Source of the DNA: Liolophura sinensis
Lineage: Eukaryota > Mollusca > Polyplacophora > Chitonida > Chitonidae
Length of the DNA: 64,000 bases
Assembly: GCF_032854445.1 (NCBI RefSeq)
Contig: NC_088304.1
Location: 23,697,704-23,761,703, forward strand
Direction: 5' to 3'
A program made the translations under genes and the position numbers. This document shows, piece by piece, positions 10,652 to 21,000 of the stretch. Positions within the stretch are counted from its first letter, which is position 1. Every line of letters begins with the position of its first letter. The notes beneath the pieces were generated by a model that saw only the letters and a list, made by a program, of their open reading frames with translations, did not search any database and was not told where the DNA came from.

Positions 10652-11620
10652 ACCAAACTTTGGTCCGTTTATCTAATAAGCCAAAATTTAAAACTTTAAT
10701 ATGTTGAATAGTTTTATAGGCCCAAGAAGTTCAAATACACCCATGGAGTTATCTTAACACATGTTCCAAATTTTAATTAATGGTACCCAAAGTTAAGCGT
10801 TTTCATATTCACACCCAAAGCTTGTTTTGTGGAATCAGTATTAAGAATCCCAGAACCGACAATGTGTATTTCAGACTGGTGTTTCTTTGGATTACAGCTA
10901 TGCCTTTGACACTTGCTCTACCTCCAGAATGGGGAGGTTTCGAGTTGAACTCTTTTATCGCTAAAGGTAAAAAAAAAAACAGCCCAAACGTACCATGTGA
11001 AAAATGTTAGACTTTTGCTGATAATTTACCGATAACATGTCTTACCATGTTCCATAGACACAAATTACGTCTCTTTCAAGCTCACAAGCGTTCAGCTCCT
11101 TAATTTTCTCCAAGGTTCGTCTACTCCAAAGTACTTTGTGTGGATCTTTTTTCAGACACCCACGTTACAGTAAATGTGATCAAAAATAGTTGCCTAACAT
11201 TTTTGACAGGTCACATGAAACAGTATGCCTTTTTAGCGATAAAAGAATTCGTTATTGCTGTTGGATTCGTATAATGGTGTGCATTACATGTTTTTCGCAG
11301 TCAAACCATTTTGGTATATTAAGGTATTCTAACTACTGAGCTCTTCCCTTACCGAAAACACCTGGCATATGACAGTGGTATATACTATAAGCCAACTGAA
11401 GAGCGGACAAATTTACCCTGTCTCAAAACTATACCGTTAGCAAATGTATTATAAAATTTGTATTAATCCGTTTTAAAGCCCCGCCTTACATTGACATCAA
11501 TTGCAAAACAATGTGTTAAATGGCAACAAATGTAAATCTGTTATATTGTATATTTTTTAAATTGAAATAAATATACATAAATATGTTCAATTGATTTGAA
11601 AATTAACTAGAAAATTATAT
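10652..11620 (+). other. Probable 3' UTR and downstream flank of the secreted Pro-rich protein gene
   Basis: AT-rich sequence without a supported coding region follows the stop codon. The stop overlaps a 7-bp dyad (gaccaaa c tttggtc, 10651-10665). The first good poly(A) hexamer seen is aataaa at 11566. The family A-derived tandem array begins at 11621. Assigning the whole stretch to the 3' UTR is an inference. Confidence 0.4.
11566..11571 (+). terminator. Candidate polyadenylation signal (AATAAA)
   Basis: A canonical aataaa lies about 915 bases after the stop codon of the Pro-rich protein gene, in AT-rich sequence. It is a chance-prone motif here, so only its position supports it. Confidence 0.3.
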
Positions 11621-12345
11621 TGTACATGAGTTGATTTATTTATTTGATTGTTCTTTCATGTCTTACTCAAGAATATTTCACGTATACGATAGTGGTGAGG
11701 ATTATGGTGGGGGGATAAATCCGGGGGAACATTATGGTGGGGGGATAAATCCGGGGGAACATTGTACATGAGTTGATTTATTTATTTGATTGTTCTTTCA
11801 TGTCTTACTCTAGAATATTTCACGTATACGATAGTGGTGAGGATTATGGTGGGGGGATAAATCCGGGGGAACATTATGGTGGGGGGATAAATCCGGGGGA
11901 ACATTGTACATGAGTTGATTTATTTATTTGATTGTTCTTTCATGTCTTACTCTAGAATATTTCACGTATACGACAGTGGTGAGGATTATGGTGGGGGGGA
12001 TAAATCCGGGGGAACATTGTACATGAGTTAATTTATTTATTTGATTGTTCTTTCATGTCTTACTCAAGAATATTTCACGTATACGACAGTGGTGAGGATT
12101 ATGGTGGGGGATAAATCCGAGAGAGCATTGTACATAAGTTGATTTATTTATCTGATTGTTCTCTCATACCTTACTCTAGAATATTTCATGTATACGACAG
12201 TGGTCAGGATTATGGTGGGAGATAAACCCAGGAGAACATTGTACATGAGTTGATTTATTTATTTGATTGTTCTTTCATGTCTTACTCTAGAATATTTCAC
12301 GTATACGACAGTGGTGAGGATTATGGTGGGGGGGGATAGTTAATG
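11621..12345 (-). repeat. Tandem array of a family A SINE 3' end, six units
   Basis: Units start with tgtacatgagttgattt at 11621, 11763, 11905, 12018, 12129 and 12240. Each carries the minus-strand SINE tail (tttatttgattgttctttca, aagaatatttcacgtatacg, attatggtggggggataaat). The first two units are 142 bp because of an internal 29-bp duplication; the others are 105-113 bp. Confidence 0.9.
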
Positions 12346-12925
12346 GGTTAAATGGGAGTTAAATGAGAGTTAAATGGTTTTGTTGGTTCTGTTCTGAGTC
12401 TAAAGAAGTTGCTGTTAAGAAGGTTACCAGGCTTCCTGGCATCACCGTATTTCTCTGAAATAATACAACAGAACCTTATCTTATTGTAACTACCAGGTAG
12501 AGACCGAGTCCATCATGTCATTTCTGGCTTTAGTCAAAACATAAAGCCTCACTACACGTCCTAATTTTTGTTAATGAAAGATAAAATTTTGACATATTCA
12601 TTTTCAGATCATAAATGAAGTCTTCAAAATCTCAATTTCCACGTGCCAATAATAAGCGATAAAATCGTAAAATTTTTGGACAGGACGAAGAAATCAGAGA
12701 CATTCGCAGTAAAATGCACAGTGAAATCAGTGAAATTGGCATTGAAATTAGTATTCAAACATTGTATTATGGTATGTTGTCGATAATCAAAATATGTACC
12801 TCAATTATGCATGAACTGCATCTCCTCATATATCCAAAGTGGCGATTGTTCCCTGTTATTCTCCTTAAGAAGCTACATTATGTTACACACTGTACATATG
12901 AGGTGTGCGTTATAGTTTAGATTAT
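12346..12925. other. Intergenic, nothing recognised
   Basis: AT-rich sequence with a short repeat of ttaaatgggagttaaatgag near 12348. No supported gene or repeat family. Confidence 0.4.
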
Positions 12926-12948
12926 TCAATTATATTAGGGAGGGGAGG

Positions 12949-13217
12949 GGGGGGGCCTCCGTGGCTCAGTTCGTTACCGCGCTAGCGCAGCGTAATGATC
13001 CAGGAGCCTCTCACCAATGCGGTCGCTGTGAGCTCAAGTCCAGCTCATGCTGGCTTCTTCTCCCGCCGTACGTAGGAAGGTCTTGCAGCAACCTGCGGAC
13101 GGTCGTGGGTTTCCCCCGGGCTGTTTCCTCCCACGATAATGTTGGCCGCTGTCGTATAAGGGAAACATTATTGAGTACGGCGTAAAATACAAATCAAATG
13201 AAATGGAATCAAATAAA
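12949..13217 (+). mobile_element. Family A SINE, full length with target-site duplication
   Basis: Head ggcctccgtggctcag, B box gagctcaagtccag, tail ending aaataaa. Flanked by tcaattatatta at 12926-12937 and 13218-13229, a perfect 12-base duplication. Confidence 0.95.
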
Positions 13218-13371
13218 TCAATTATATTAATAGTCGATCGATCAATTCCATTTAGGTGAACGCGTCACAGTGTGTGCAGGGGGTAACAGACACTACATAT
13301 CGTAACACAGCATTCGACAAATTATTTCCCACAATTCTCCAGCATATCCTTGTGAATTTTTTTGTGTTAAA

Positions 13372-13610
13372 GTATGTGTAAAGTACGTGTAAAGATTTAC
13401 ACAACAACCGCCCCCATTCTCTGCCGCACAAATCAACTTTATTTTACTGTATTTTTGGTTAAATGTGTTACATGTAACAGAACAACAAAATTGAGTGGGG
13501 GGGATGGTCCATTAACAAGCTTGTATATGGAGCTGTTCGATGAAGACGCAAGAACAATTTTCGCGCACTTTCATGTCGCATCTGACTGAAGCCATGGCGT
13601 ACGCCTGAAG
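13372..13610 (+). repeat. Local duplication unit, copy 1
   Basis: Shares long diverged similarity with 14802-15036: acacaacaa, tctgc.gcacaaa, ctgtatttttggttaaa, ggagctgttcgatgaaga, atttcatgtcgcatctg. Both copies are followed by family A SINE 3' sequence. Confidence 0.75.
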
Positions 13611-13639
13611 GATTTCTTTCTCGGTCAACAAATTCTCAC

Positions 13640-13862
13640 TGCTCTGTGAGTTCAAGTCCAGCTCATGCTGGCTTCTTCTCCGACCGTGCGTAGGAAGGTC
13701 CTCCGCAAACTGCGGATGGTCGTGGGTTTCCTCCGGGCTTTGCCCGGTTTCCTCCCACGATAATGCTGGCCGCCGTCGTATAAGTGAAACATTCTTGAGT
13801 ACGGCGTAAAATACCAATCAAATCAAATCAAATAAATCAATGATATTAATAGTCGATCTATC
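13640..13862 (+). mobile_element. Family A SINE segment with duplicated flank
   Basis: The 5' end is truncated. Beyond its tail it carries atattaatagtcgatc, the same flank that follows the copy at 12949. This marks a DNA-level duplication rather than a separate insertion. Confidence 0.85.
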
Positions 13863-13895
<33 letters not shown>

Positions 13896-13980
13896 CATGC
13901 ATACATGCATACATGCATACACGCGTCCACGCATACACGCATACATACATACCTACATACATACATACATACATACACAT
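13863..13980 (+). repeat. Microsatellite (cata)n with cgcatacacgcg variants
   Basis: About 118 bases of catacatacata and related tetranucleotide repeats. Confidence 0.95.
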
Positions 13981-14025
13981 ATTTTGTTCGCATTTAGATA
14001 ATAGTCATCTCTGGTCTCCCAGTTT

Positions 14026-14213
14026 TAAATTTATTTGTTTACGTATTCGTGGGAAAACCCACGACAATTCGTAGGTTGCTGCAAGACCTTCCCATGTACG
14101 ACCGGAGAGAAAACCAGAATGAGCTGGACATGAACTCAGAGCGACCGCATTGGTGAGTGGCTTGTGCATGTAAGGGTCATTCTGCTGCTCTAGCGCGCTC
14201 ACCACTCGTCCAT
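14026..14213 (-). mobile_element. Family A SINE, 5' part
   Basis: gaaaacccacgacaattcgt, ttgctgcaagaccttccca, gagctggacatgaactcaga, then ctagcgcgctcaccact at the head. The terminal tail is lacking. Confidence 0.8.
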
Positions 14214-14408
14214 GGTCAGTGTAATGTGACTGGGTGCATGGGGTGTCATGTCTGATGTCTTCGATATGATATTTAAGTGGGCACTGCACTTTGGCGGCAT
14301 GGACTCGCCTTGCCACAAGAGGACCCAGTATATGTACACACAATGGCTGTTCGTCGTCACAGTACTGAAAATTTGTTACGAGGTTAAACCCCAAGCATCC
14401 ATTCATTC
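14214..14408 (+). mobile_element. Family B SINE, 3' part
   Basis: gtcagtgtaatgtgactggg, cactttggcggcatggactc, gccacaagaggac, then aggttaaaccccaagcatcc and a cattcattcac tail. Directly abuts the family A copy. Confidence 0.85.
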
Positions 14409-14506
14409 ACTTCTAGATGTCTACAAGTTTGCTACAAGATTGGACGTCACCGACTCTGCACAAGGTAGTATGTGTACAACCGAAATCAGAACATTTGTAG
14501 ACTACA

Positions 14507-14625
14507 CTAATGCACCATTTATAGACTCCACTAATGCACCATAATGTCGCAATTGCGACTTAATGCACCATTTGTATACTCCACTAATGTACCATAATGT
14601 CGCAATTGCGACTTAATGTAATGTA
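14507..14625 (+). repeat. Short tandem duplication with perfect palindromes
   Basis: Two units of about 53 bp, each with the 14-base palindrome gtcgcaattgcgac (14546-14559 and 14599-14612) and ctccactaatg.accataat before it. Confidence 0.85.
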
Positions 14626-14801
14626 AATGCAGAAGCATCCCCTACATAATGTGACCATCTACACCTTATGAGACACCCATAAGTGGAAAGGAATAACAAA
14701 GCTCTCTCCTCATATCGTAATTTGATTTTTTTTTTGATCATTGAGAATGTGTGTGGTTTTTAGCTTACCACGTTACCTATAAAATACCCACATTGAGAAC
14801 A

Positions 14802-15036
14802 AAGTATGTATAAAGATTTTCACACAACAAACGTCACCATGCTCTGCAGCACAAAAGCATCTTTATTTAGCTGTATTTTTTGTTAAACGTGTTATACGTA
14901 AAAGAACAATAAATTTGGGGGGAAATAGTCCTTGTTTAAGCATTAGCAAGGTGGTATAAGGAGCTGTTTGATGAAGAAGGAAGAACGATTTTAGCACAAT
15001 TTCATGTCGCATCTGCCTGTAGCCACGGCGTAGGTC
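14802..15036 (+). repeat. Local duplication unit, copy 2
   Basis: Diverged copy of 13372-13610, about 1.43 kb downstream in the same orientation. A minus-strand open frame over it is not conserved in copy 1. Confidence 0.75.
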
Positions 15037-15174
15037 TGTATTATTGTTATCTTTTTCCATTTTTATGCTGTGCAGGGAAGTCAAAATCAGCTGAACGCTT
15101 ACTTTTGCCTGAAACAAGAAGATTAAATCCTACTTGCAATATTTGTTGCATTTTAATGCATCCTTTCATTTCCT

Positions 15175-15308
15175 CTCTGATCGTACGTGGATGAACATGT
15201 TTCTCCCCGGCTCCGCCCGGTTTCCTCCCACCATAATGGTGACCGCCGTCGTATGGTTTAAATATTCTTGAGTACAGCGTAAAACACAAATCAAATAGAT
15301 AAATAAAG
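15175..15308 (+). mobile_element. Family A SINE, 3' half
   Basis: cctctctgatcgtacgtgg, cggtttcctcccaccataat, attcttgagtacagcgtaaa, tail aaatagataaataaa. Confidence 0.85.
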
Positions 15309-15509
15309 TATCTTTTTATTGAAGTCATTATCCGGAGTCGGAAATATAATTTCTTGTCGGAAAAGACTCATTTATCAGTGAGAGTAGGCTAAATCTAAGC
15401 GTCATGTACGACATTCGGGTAACACCTAAGGACAGTTTCAAATCGATATTTTACTTGCACACGAAGTTCCAATCAATTTTCAAAACTCGTAGTCCATGAA
15501 TAATTTTTA

Positions 15510-15712
15510 TGTATCCATTTCCCTGGGGTTTAAGTCCTACTCAAGATTATTTCACTTATACCACGGCGGCCTGCATTATGGTGAGAGGAAACCGGACAGA
15601 GCCCGGGGGAAACCCCACGACAATACGCAAGTTGCTGGAAGACGTTCCCACGTGCGAAGAGGAGAGGAAACCAGCATGATCTGGACTTGAACTCAAGTCC
15701 ACTGGTGACCGT
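15510..15712 (-). mobile_element. Family A SINE, middle and 5' part
   Basis: ctactcaagattatttcact, ccacggcggcctgcattatg, gcccgggggaaacc, then catgatctggacttgaactc. Lies just beyond the putative terminal exon at 15793. Confidence 0.85.
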
Positions 15713-15792
15713 GAATTTTCAAATCGAATGCAGATACCAATATATACACTGATGCAGTAAGCATGGATGCTAAGACCATCCCTGGCTGTTGG

Positions 15793-15848
15793 TTAAGCGG
15801 AATTAGATACACCAGGACAACCATAAAACAGATCACCGGAATTTGCAC
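15793..15848 (-). CDS. Putative short terminal exon of the second secreted precursor
   Basis: On the minus strand, atattttag ends at 15849, and the exon opens with gt gca, which completes the phase-1 Ser codon left by the exon at 16110. Seventeen codons (A-N-S-G-D-L-F-Y-G-C-P-G-V-S-N-S-A) follow to TAA at 15795-15793. The precursor would have 63 residues, with a possible released peptide of 18 residues containing one Cys after the KR site. The inferred intron is 261 bases. Support comes from matching phase, the KR|S-A junction shared with the gene at 8983-9740, and proximity. Against it are the weak pyrimidine tract and short open length. No obvious poly(A) signal lies close by before the family A SINE at 15510-15710. 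Confidence 0.35.
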
Positions 15849-16109
15849 CTAAAATATTTTTATGCACGAAATATTCTTGGTTTGAACTGTCGATGTTCTT
15901 TTACCTAAAAGCGTTTTAATACTTGGAAATATTGTTTTCATGTAGGGAAATAAATATACAAATAGGAAAATACAAGTATTTTACATGGGAAGTTAATATT
16001 TCCCAAAGAATTAATTTTTTTCTATCTTTTTTCTATTATATTACGTTTGTAGCATAAGAATCTGTCGTCATCTTATGGGAAACACGTTACACGGAAATAC
16101 ATTACTTAC

Positions 16110-16264
16110 TTCGCTTCACAACGTTATGTATCCCCCTGTAACCCTGGTTTTCAGCACGGTCCATGTTCGCCTCAATACTCAGAGTGTCCCCAAAATGGCC
16201 ACAAAGGACGACCAGAAGGACTGCCAGCAGGACAAACTTGTTCATAACTGGATCTGGGAGGCGA
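16110..16264 (-). CDS. Signal-peptide exon of a second small secreted precursor
   Basis: Read on the minus strand, ttttcttacag opens the exon at 16264. The ATG at 16245 begins 45 codons to the dibasic KR. The protein starts MNKFVLLAVLLVVLCGHFGD, a strong signal peptide with a hydrophobic core at residues 4-15, followed by a polar, Asn/Arg/Glu-containing spacer ending NVVKR. The exon ends in phase 1 at aag cga a|gtaagt (donor at 16109). These are the same eight last coding bases and the same donor as the signal-peptide exon of the gene at 8983. Upstream, a possible leader donor (gtaagt on the minus strand near 17290) exists but no clear TATA box was found. No family is recognised. The frame also extends upstream of the acceptor, but that part looks intronic. 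Confidence 0.6.
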
Positions 16265-17537
16265 CTGTAAGAAAATGATAAATTTCGTTGTTTGCTTAAA
16301 GGATACATCCAAAAGTGCTCTAAGACGAATAGCATGATTTTAAGAAAAATGAATATTGGCATGAAAAATTGAGCCAAATTTCCTAGTAACCCCCCTGTCT
16401 TATTCATTTTTTTCCGTCGGTTTTCGGAAATATTCAGACAACGCGGTACCATCTTACCCCCCCTCCCCCTCCCACCCCCTAATTCAAACTCTCCCCCCAA
16501 CAAGATTGCTTCGACAACTATCGCCGTTGACGTCACCACAGCAGGCTACTTTTTTAGGTCCTAAGAAGCAAGTTGAGAAGTTTATACTATTATAAGTTAG
16601 ACCTCGCCATATACTTTGTATTAAGAAATAAAAGTCAAGCGTTCCATACATACTTTAGCTGCATACTCTCATTTCGTGAAAACAAAAGCTGATTAACGTT
16701 ACTTGGTAAAAGAACAGTCGTTCAGGTAAAGAATACATTTACATGTAATTTCACAAGCCTGTACCAAAGCTAAAGCAGTCACATCCAGCATCGATTCACA
16801 TTGTTCTTAATTGTATAAATCCTAAAACAATCACGCCCACATTCGGTGTATACAGTTCCTAAATACGCCAAAGGTCAAGCAGGAACTCTTTGTCTTGGTT
16901 TTCGTGGTTCTTGCTTAGGTCAAACCCCCAAAAAACTTACATGCACACAGAATCGGTTCATAAGGATCTTGTATCCGTCAAACCAGGCAGTGCGCGAGGT
17001 TTTCAGCATGAAAGGCTGACACATCGATGCAACAGGGGAAGGACAATCATATTCATTAGACAACTAAAACAACTTACTTTAAACCTTGCGTGAAAAGACC
17101 TTTTAATCGTCTGCCGTCAGGTTTGATCTTTGCGTCTTTTTCTCAGCGAGCGTAGGGGGTGATATGAACCTTCACCCCAGGTCGTTGGACTTACATATGG
17201 ATCGACTAAGTGAAAAAAATTATCAGACGTTGTCAAGGACAAGTGAATTAAAAATTTAGCTGAATTCACCGACGTCATTACCAAAGTAATTTTGCTAGTT
17301 AGGTGATACTTACGACTTTGTGTTTTTGCACCGTGGCGTTACAGTTACGCTTCGATGCAACTAGGCGAAGTAATAATAACAAAGACGTGAAGATTACGGA
17401 TTAAGGCGTAGACAAAGGTTTGAGGTTATTAAATCCCAGATGAGCGATTAAACCGGGGAAAAGCGGTACTAAATTTCAAATATGGATTTCATGTATGTAT
17501 CATGATGTATTCAAAAATCACTCTGCACGTAACTACA
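16265..17537. other. Upstream region of the second secreted precursor
   Basis: Minus-strand leader exons are expected here but not proven. gtataaa (minus, near 16591) is a TATA-like candidate, and minus-strand gtaagt sequences near 17066 and 17290 could be donors. A C-rich run occurs at 16457-16500. No repeat family was recognised. Confidence 0.3.
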
Positions 17538-17715
17538 TGTATAAATGCTTGCGTAAGGCGTAAAACACCAATCAAGTATTGGAGTACTGCATAAAACACC
17601 AATGAAATGCTTGAGTGCGTAGTAAAACACCAGTCAGATGCTAAATGCTTGAATGCGACGTAAAACATCGATCAAATACTTGAATACTGCGTAAAACGTC
17701 AATCAGATGCAACAC
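17538..17715 (+). repeat. Tandem array of the last ~33 bases of family A SINE
   Basis: Five imperfect units of the type tgagtactgc/gtaaaacaccaatca/aatgct follow one another without any SINE body. Confidence 0.85.
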
Positions 17716-18982
17716 CTGACGTTTGAGTACCGCGCAGAGCGGTAAAATTATTTTATTTGAAAGTGTTAATGCAAATTAAGTAAAACCTCAGTGCATCGCA
17801 CTTCTATGGATAAAATTTGTTTGGGCATTGCTTTGCCTCTTTTTCCTCAGGGCTTCTCTTGTAAACGTTCACAAAATTAGTGACCATGTAAATATGATTC
17901 CATCTTATGATTTTTACAAGAACATAAATCCCAATAATGAGAGTAAATACATAACTTTAATCATGGTCAAAGCATGTCATAAACCCTGGTTAAAATCTCA
18001 ATGACGAATTTATTATCTCACACGACTGTTCTTTCTCAAGCTTTGCATTTGGAAAGAAAAAAATCAGTTCCGTTACCTAATAAAAGATACTTCAAGGTTA
18101 TTATTCATCTTTCATGAATCACTGAAACAAACGAGAAAGTCACCGAGGTTTCTTCTACTTCTTGCTGATTGGGGATAAGTAAATGAATTTCGGCTGAAAG
18201 CGAAATCGAGAATTTGAAAACAAATTCTGATAAGGGAAGGTTTGGATACCTTTTAACGTTAAATTTGGACAAAATTATAACCGTTTTGGAATTGTGAGAA
18301 TTTTCTGGGTATTTTTTTTCAGAACAGTTCAGCGTACTGAACTGAAACATTGTGCATGGCTTCACCATAACAAGTTTTGTGTTTTTTGAACAAATTTGAG
18401 CTAAATTTGGCCAGTTTTGTCTTGTTGTGAACTTTGACATAGCTATTTTTCCAATATAAATGACTATATACAACAGAGTTATATTTGGCAAATGATCACA
18501 AGTAACCTGTGAAATCTGGTCTAATGCAAATTTACTCCATCCAGGGATCTATTCAAACGAATCACAGAAATGCTTAAAGCACCAGTTTATACTTCCCGAA
18601 CTTAAACAGAATTAGGTTAAAAAAAAAAACAAGTGATGTTAATTACAATTTCTTAGACGCACTGTGTCTTAGACAACGTGTCGCCACACTTAATAAACAT
18701 TAATATGAAAACAATGCAAATGGAGTAGGCCTGGAGGACTCTTAGTTTATCAGTAATATGTAAGGTGTCACCAGGTATACAAGCAAATGTATACAATGTA
18801 ACGGACTACGACACGGAGAGTAGCGACAACAGTGCAGTTAAAACAATTAAAACACTAACATGACTTTTGGCGGTGTTCTTCAGGCACGTTTTATACTGTG
18901 TAAACTACAAACTTATACCATTTGCGGTTTTATTCTGAAATGGTTTAACTTGTTCCTAGGGCCACGTTAATAACGTGCTGTC
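17716..18982. other. Intergenic, AT-rich
   Basis: Contains a fragment of the dispersed repeat described at 20880 (18488-18552: atgatcacaagtaacctgtg). A 128-codon minus-strand open frame at 18105-18491 shows no domain and is probably chance. Confidence 0.35.
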
Positions 18983-19247
18983 ATTTATTTATTTGATTGG
19001 TGTTTTAGGCCGTACTCAAGAATATTTCACTTATACGACGGCAACCAGCATTATGGTGGGAGGAAACCGGGCAGAACCCGAGGGGAAACCCACGACCATC
19101 CGCAGGTTGCTGCACAGACCTTCCCACGTACGGCCGGAGAGGAAGCCAGCATGAGCTGGACTTGAACTCACAGCGACCGCATTGGTGAGAGACTCCTTTG
19201 GCATTGCGCTGTGCTAGCGCGCTAACCAACTGAGCCACGGAGGCCCC
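18983..19247 (-). mobile_element. Family A SINE, full length
   Basis: From catttatttatttgattggt to gccacggaggcccc, with a complete tRNA-like head. No clear target-site duplication. Confidence 0.95.
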
Positions 19248-19361
19248 GGCACCAAGATTATTATATAACAGTATATAAAATATGACCTGAACATGCAGCT
19301 GTTTCATTTGATCTATGCACAACTGCATTGGTTTCTGGGAATTGTTCAAGGTGGAGAAAAT

Positions 19362-20394
19362 TATAAAAATGCCATAAAGTTCAGATGAAAGAGTGCGAAA
19401 AGCTATTCCTACATGTGGTCTTTAATATTTTTTCCGATTTTTCCTTATGGAGAGAAAGACACTTGAAAATAATTTTTGTATGCTGGGTATTGGGGGCCAC
19501 CTTTTGGTATTTAAAGTCTTTGGTTCTTAATGTTATATATATGAGGATGTAACACAGGTTTAAAAAAATATCTTTGCACTAGAATTTGTTCTTTTCAACT
19601 AACAAATGTATTAAACCTCAATTTGGATCATATTTATATTTTTAATGCGTTCACAAATATTATCATAATTTAGCGGAGACTTCCAAGGATAGATCGTCCT
19701 GGGCCCAAACATGAATTTCCTACACGTCTCCCCCAATAACGTTGAAATGGTGAAGGATAACGTGTTTTTTTCACTGACATTACAAACCTATTTCAATTTC
19801 TAAATTAAATCTAACTTTGTCCTAAAGGAGAAAAAAACAGAAAATGATGTCATAATCAGATAAAAGAGCATCAAAACTTATCTGCATATATGGTCTTTAA
19901 TTTTTTCTTCGAATTTCTTTTTTTGACAGAAGAAAAGTGTATTTGAAAATGTTTTTGTATGGTGGTTATTTGAGATCACCTTTTGCTATTTATTGTCGTT
20001 GAATAATAACATTCAAAGTCATGATTTGATGCAGGTCTAATAAATTTTTTTGAATGTAAATCAGTTGTTTACATCCAAACATATGACTTAGTCTGAATTA
20101 TGATAATATTTACGAATATATTAAAAATATAAATATGAACAAAATCCAGGTTGAACACATTTATTAGCTGAAAATACCAAATTCTAGTGCAAATATAATT
20201 ATTAAACATATGCCAGATCCTACTTTAAAACATTATTACACAAAAACTATATATACCAAAAGGTGGTCCCAAATACCCATCATACAAAAATTATTTCCAA
20301 GTTTCCGTTTACCTTTAAAGAAAAATTAAAAAAATATTGAAGATCACATTTACAAATTTACAAGTCTTTCATCTTAACTTTATTTAATTTTTAT
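19362..20394. mobile_element. Fold-back element with ~300-bp inverted arms and a third direct copy
   Basis: The left arm (19362-19675) and right arm (20098-20394) are complementary. Left-arm aataatttttgtatgctggg and ccaccttttggtatt mirror right-arm accaaaaggtggtccc and catacaaaaattattt. The ends carry the inverted motif ataaagttcagatgaaag. Between them, 19850-20097 is a further copy in the same direction as the left arm (tttttgtatggtggttattt). No transposase is visible. Confidence 0.8.
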
Positions 20395-20879
20395 GTTTTC
20401 TCTGCCTTTAAGGAAACTGACAAATACAAAACAACAAAATTAATTAATAAAAATGTTAATACACTTTTCACTCTTTTAAACATGTTAAGTGAGGTTGTGG
20501 CAGCTCCTCGATCTTCATCTATAATAGTATTATCTACAGTCTCAATGTTCTGGGCTCCGAACTTCCAAGTGTAGCCGATCGTGATTGGATATTTAAAGCA
20601 ATGGCTGTTATTCAATGCATACATGTACACAAATCTGTTTGGTCAATTCCCTAGTTACATGATTAGAAGAACAACTACTTATCCCTCAATCAATTATCGC
20701 AAAAGTGGTGGTCAATCATAGTCGTTGAATAACGATATGTAGCCCCATACAAAACCGCACAGGAGAATACAGGTGATAAGAGATACGTGGCGGATTTAAA
20801 CAGCAATTCCAATATTCGTATACTGGTACCACTCTCTCGTCCCAAGACGACAATCACAACCTAATCAAAGACAGAATAG

Positions 20880-21000
20880 GGAAAAAGACCAGAGCAGCGA
20901 CGACAATGTCATAGCTGGCAAAAGGCCACAAGTAACCAGTCAAATACGGTCAAATACGTTAATTTACCTCAGGTAGAGTTTTATTCTAATTGCTACCACT
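20880..21000 (+). repeat. Dispersed repeat X, longest copy
   Basis: accagagcagcgacgacaat, gtcatagctgg, aaaggccacaagtaacc, caaatacgg and aatttacctcaggtagag. Related copies lie at 25804-25915, 25499-25572, 24336-24370 and 18488-18552. Confidence 0.65.

Noticed and set aside
16102-16539. 145-codon minus-strand frame read as a single exon
   Set aside because: Only the part after the cttacag acceptor at 16264 looks like a real exon; the upstream part is C-rich non-coding sequence.
18105-18491. 128-codon minus-strand frame
   Set aside because: No recognisable domain, AT-driven composition, no splice or promoter support.
20391-20630. Minus-strand frame ending in a signal-peptide-like stretch (MFKRVKSVLTFLLINF)
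   Set aside because: It ends at a stop without a splice donor, abuts the fold-back arm and sits in AT-rich sequence where hydrophobic frames arise by chance.
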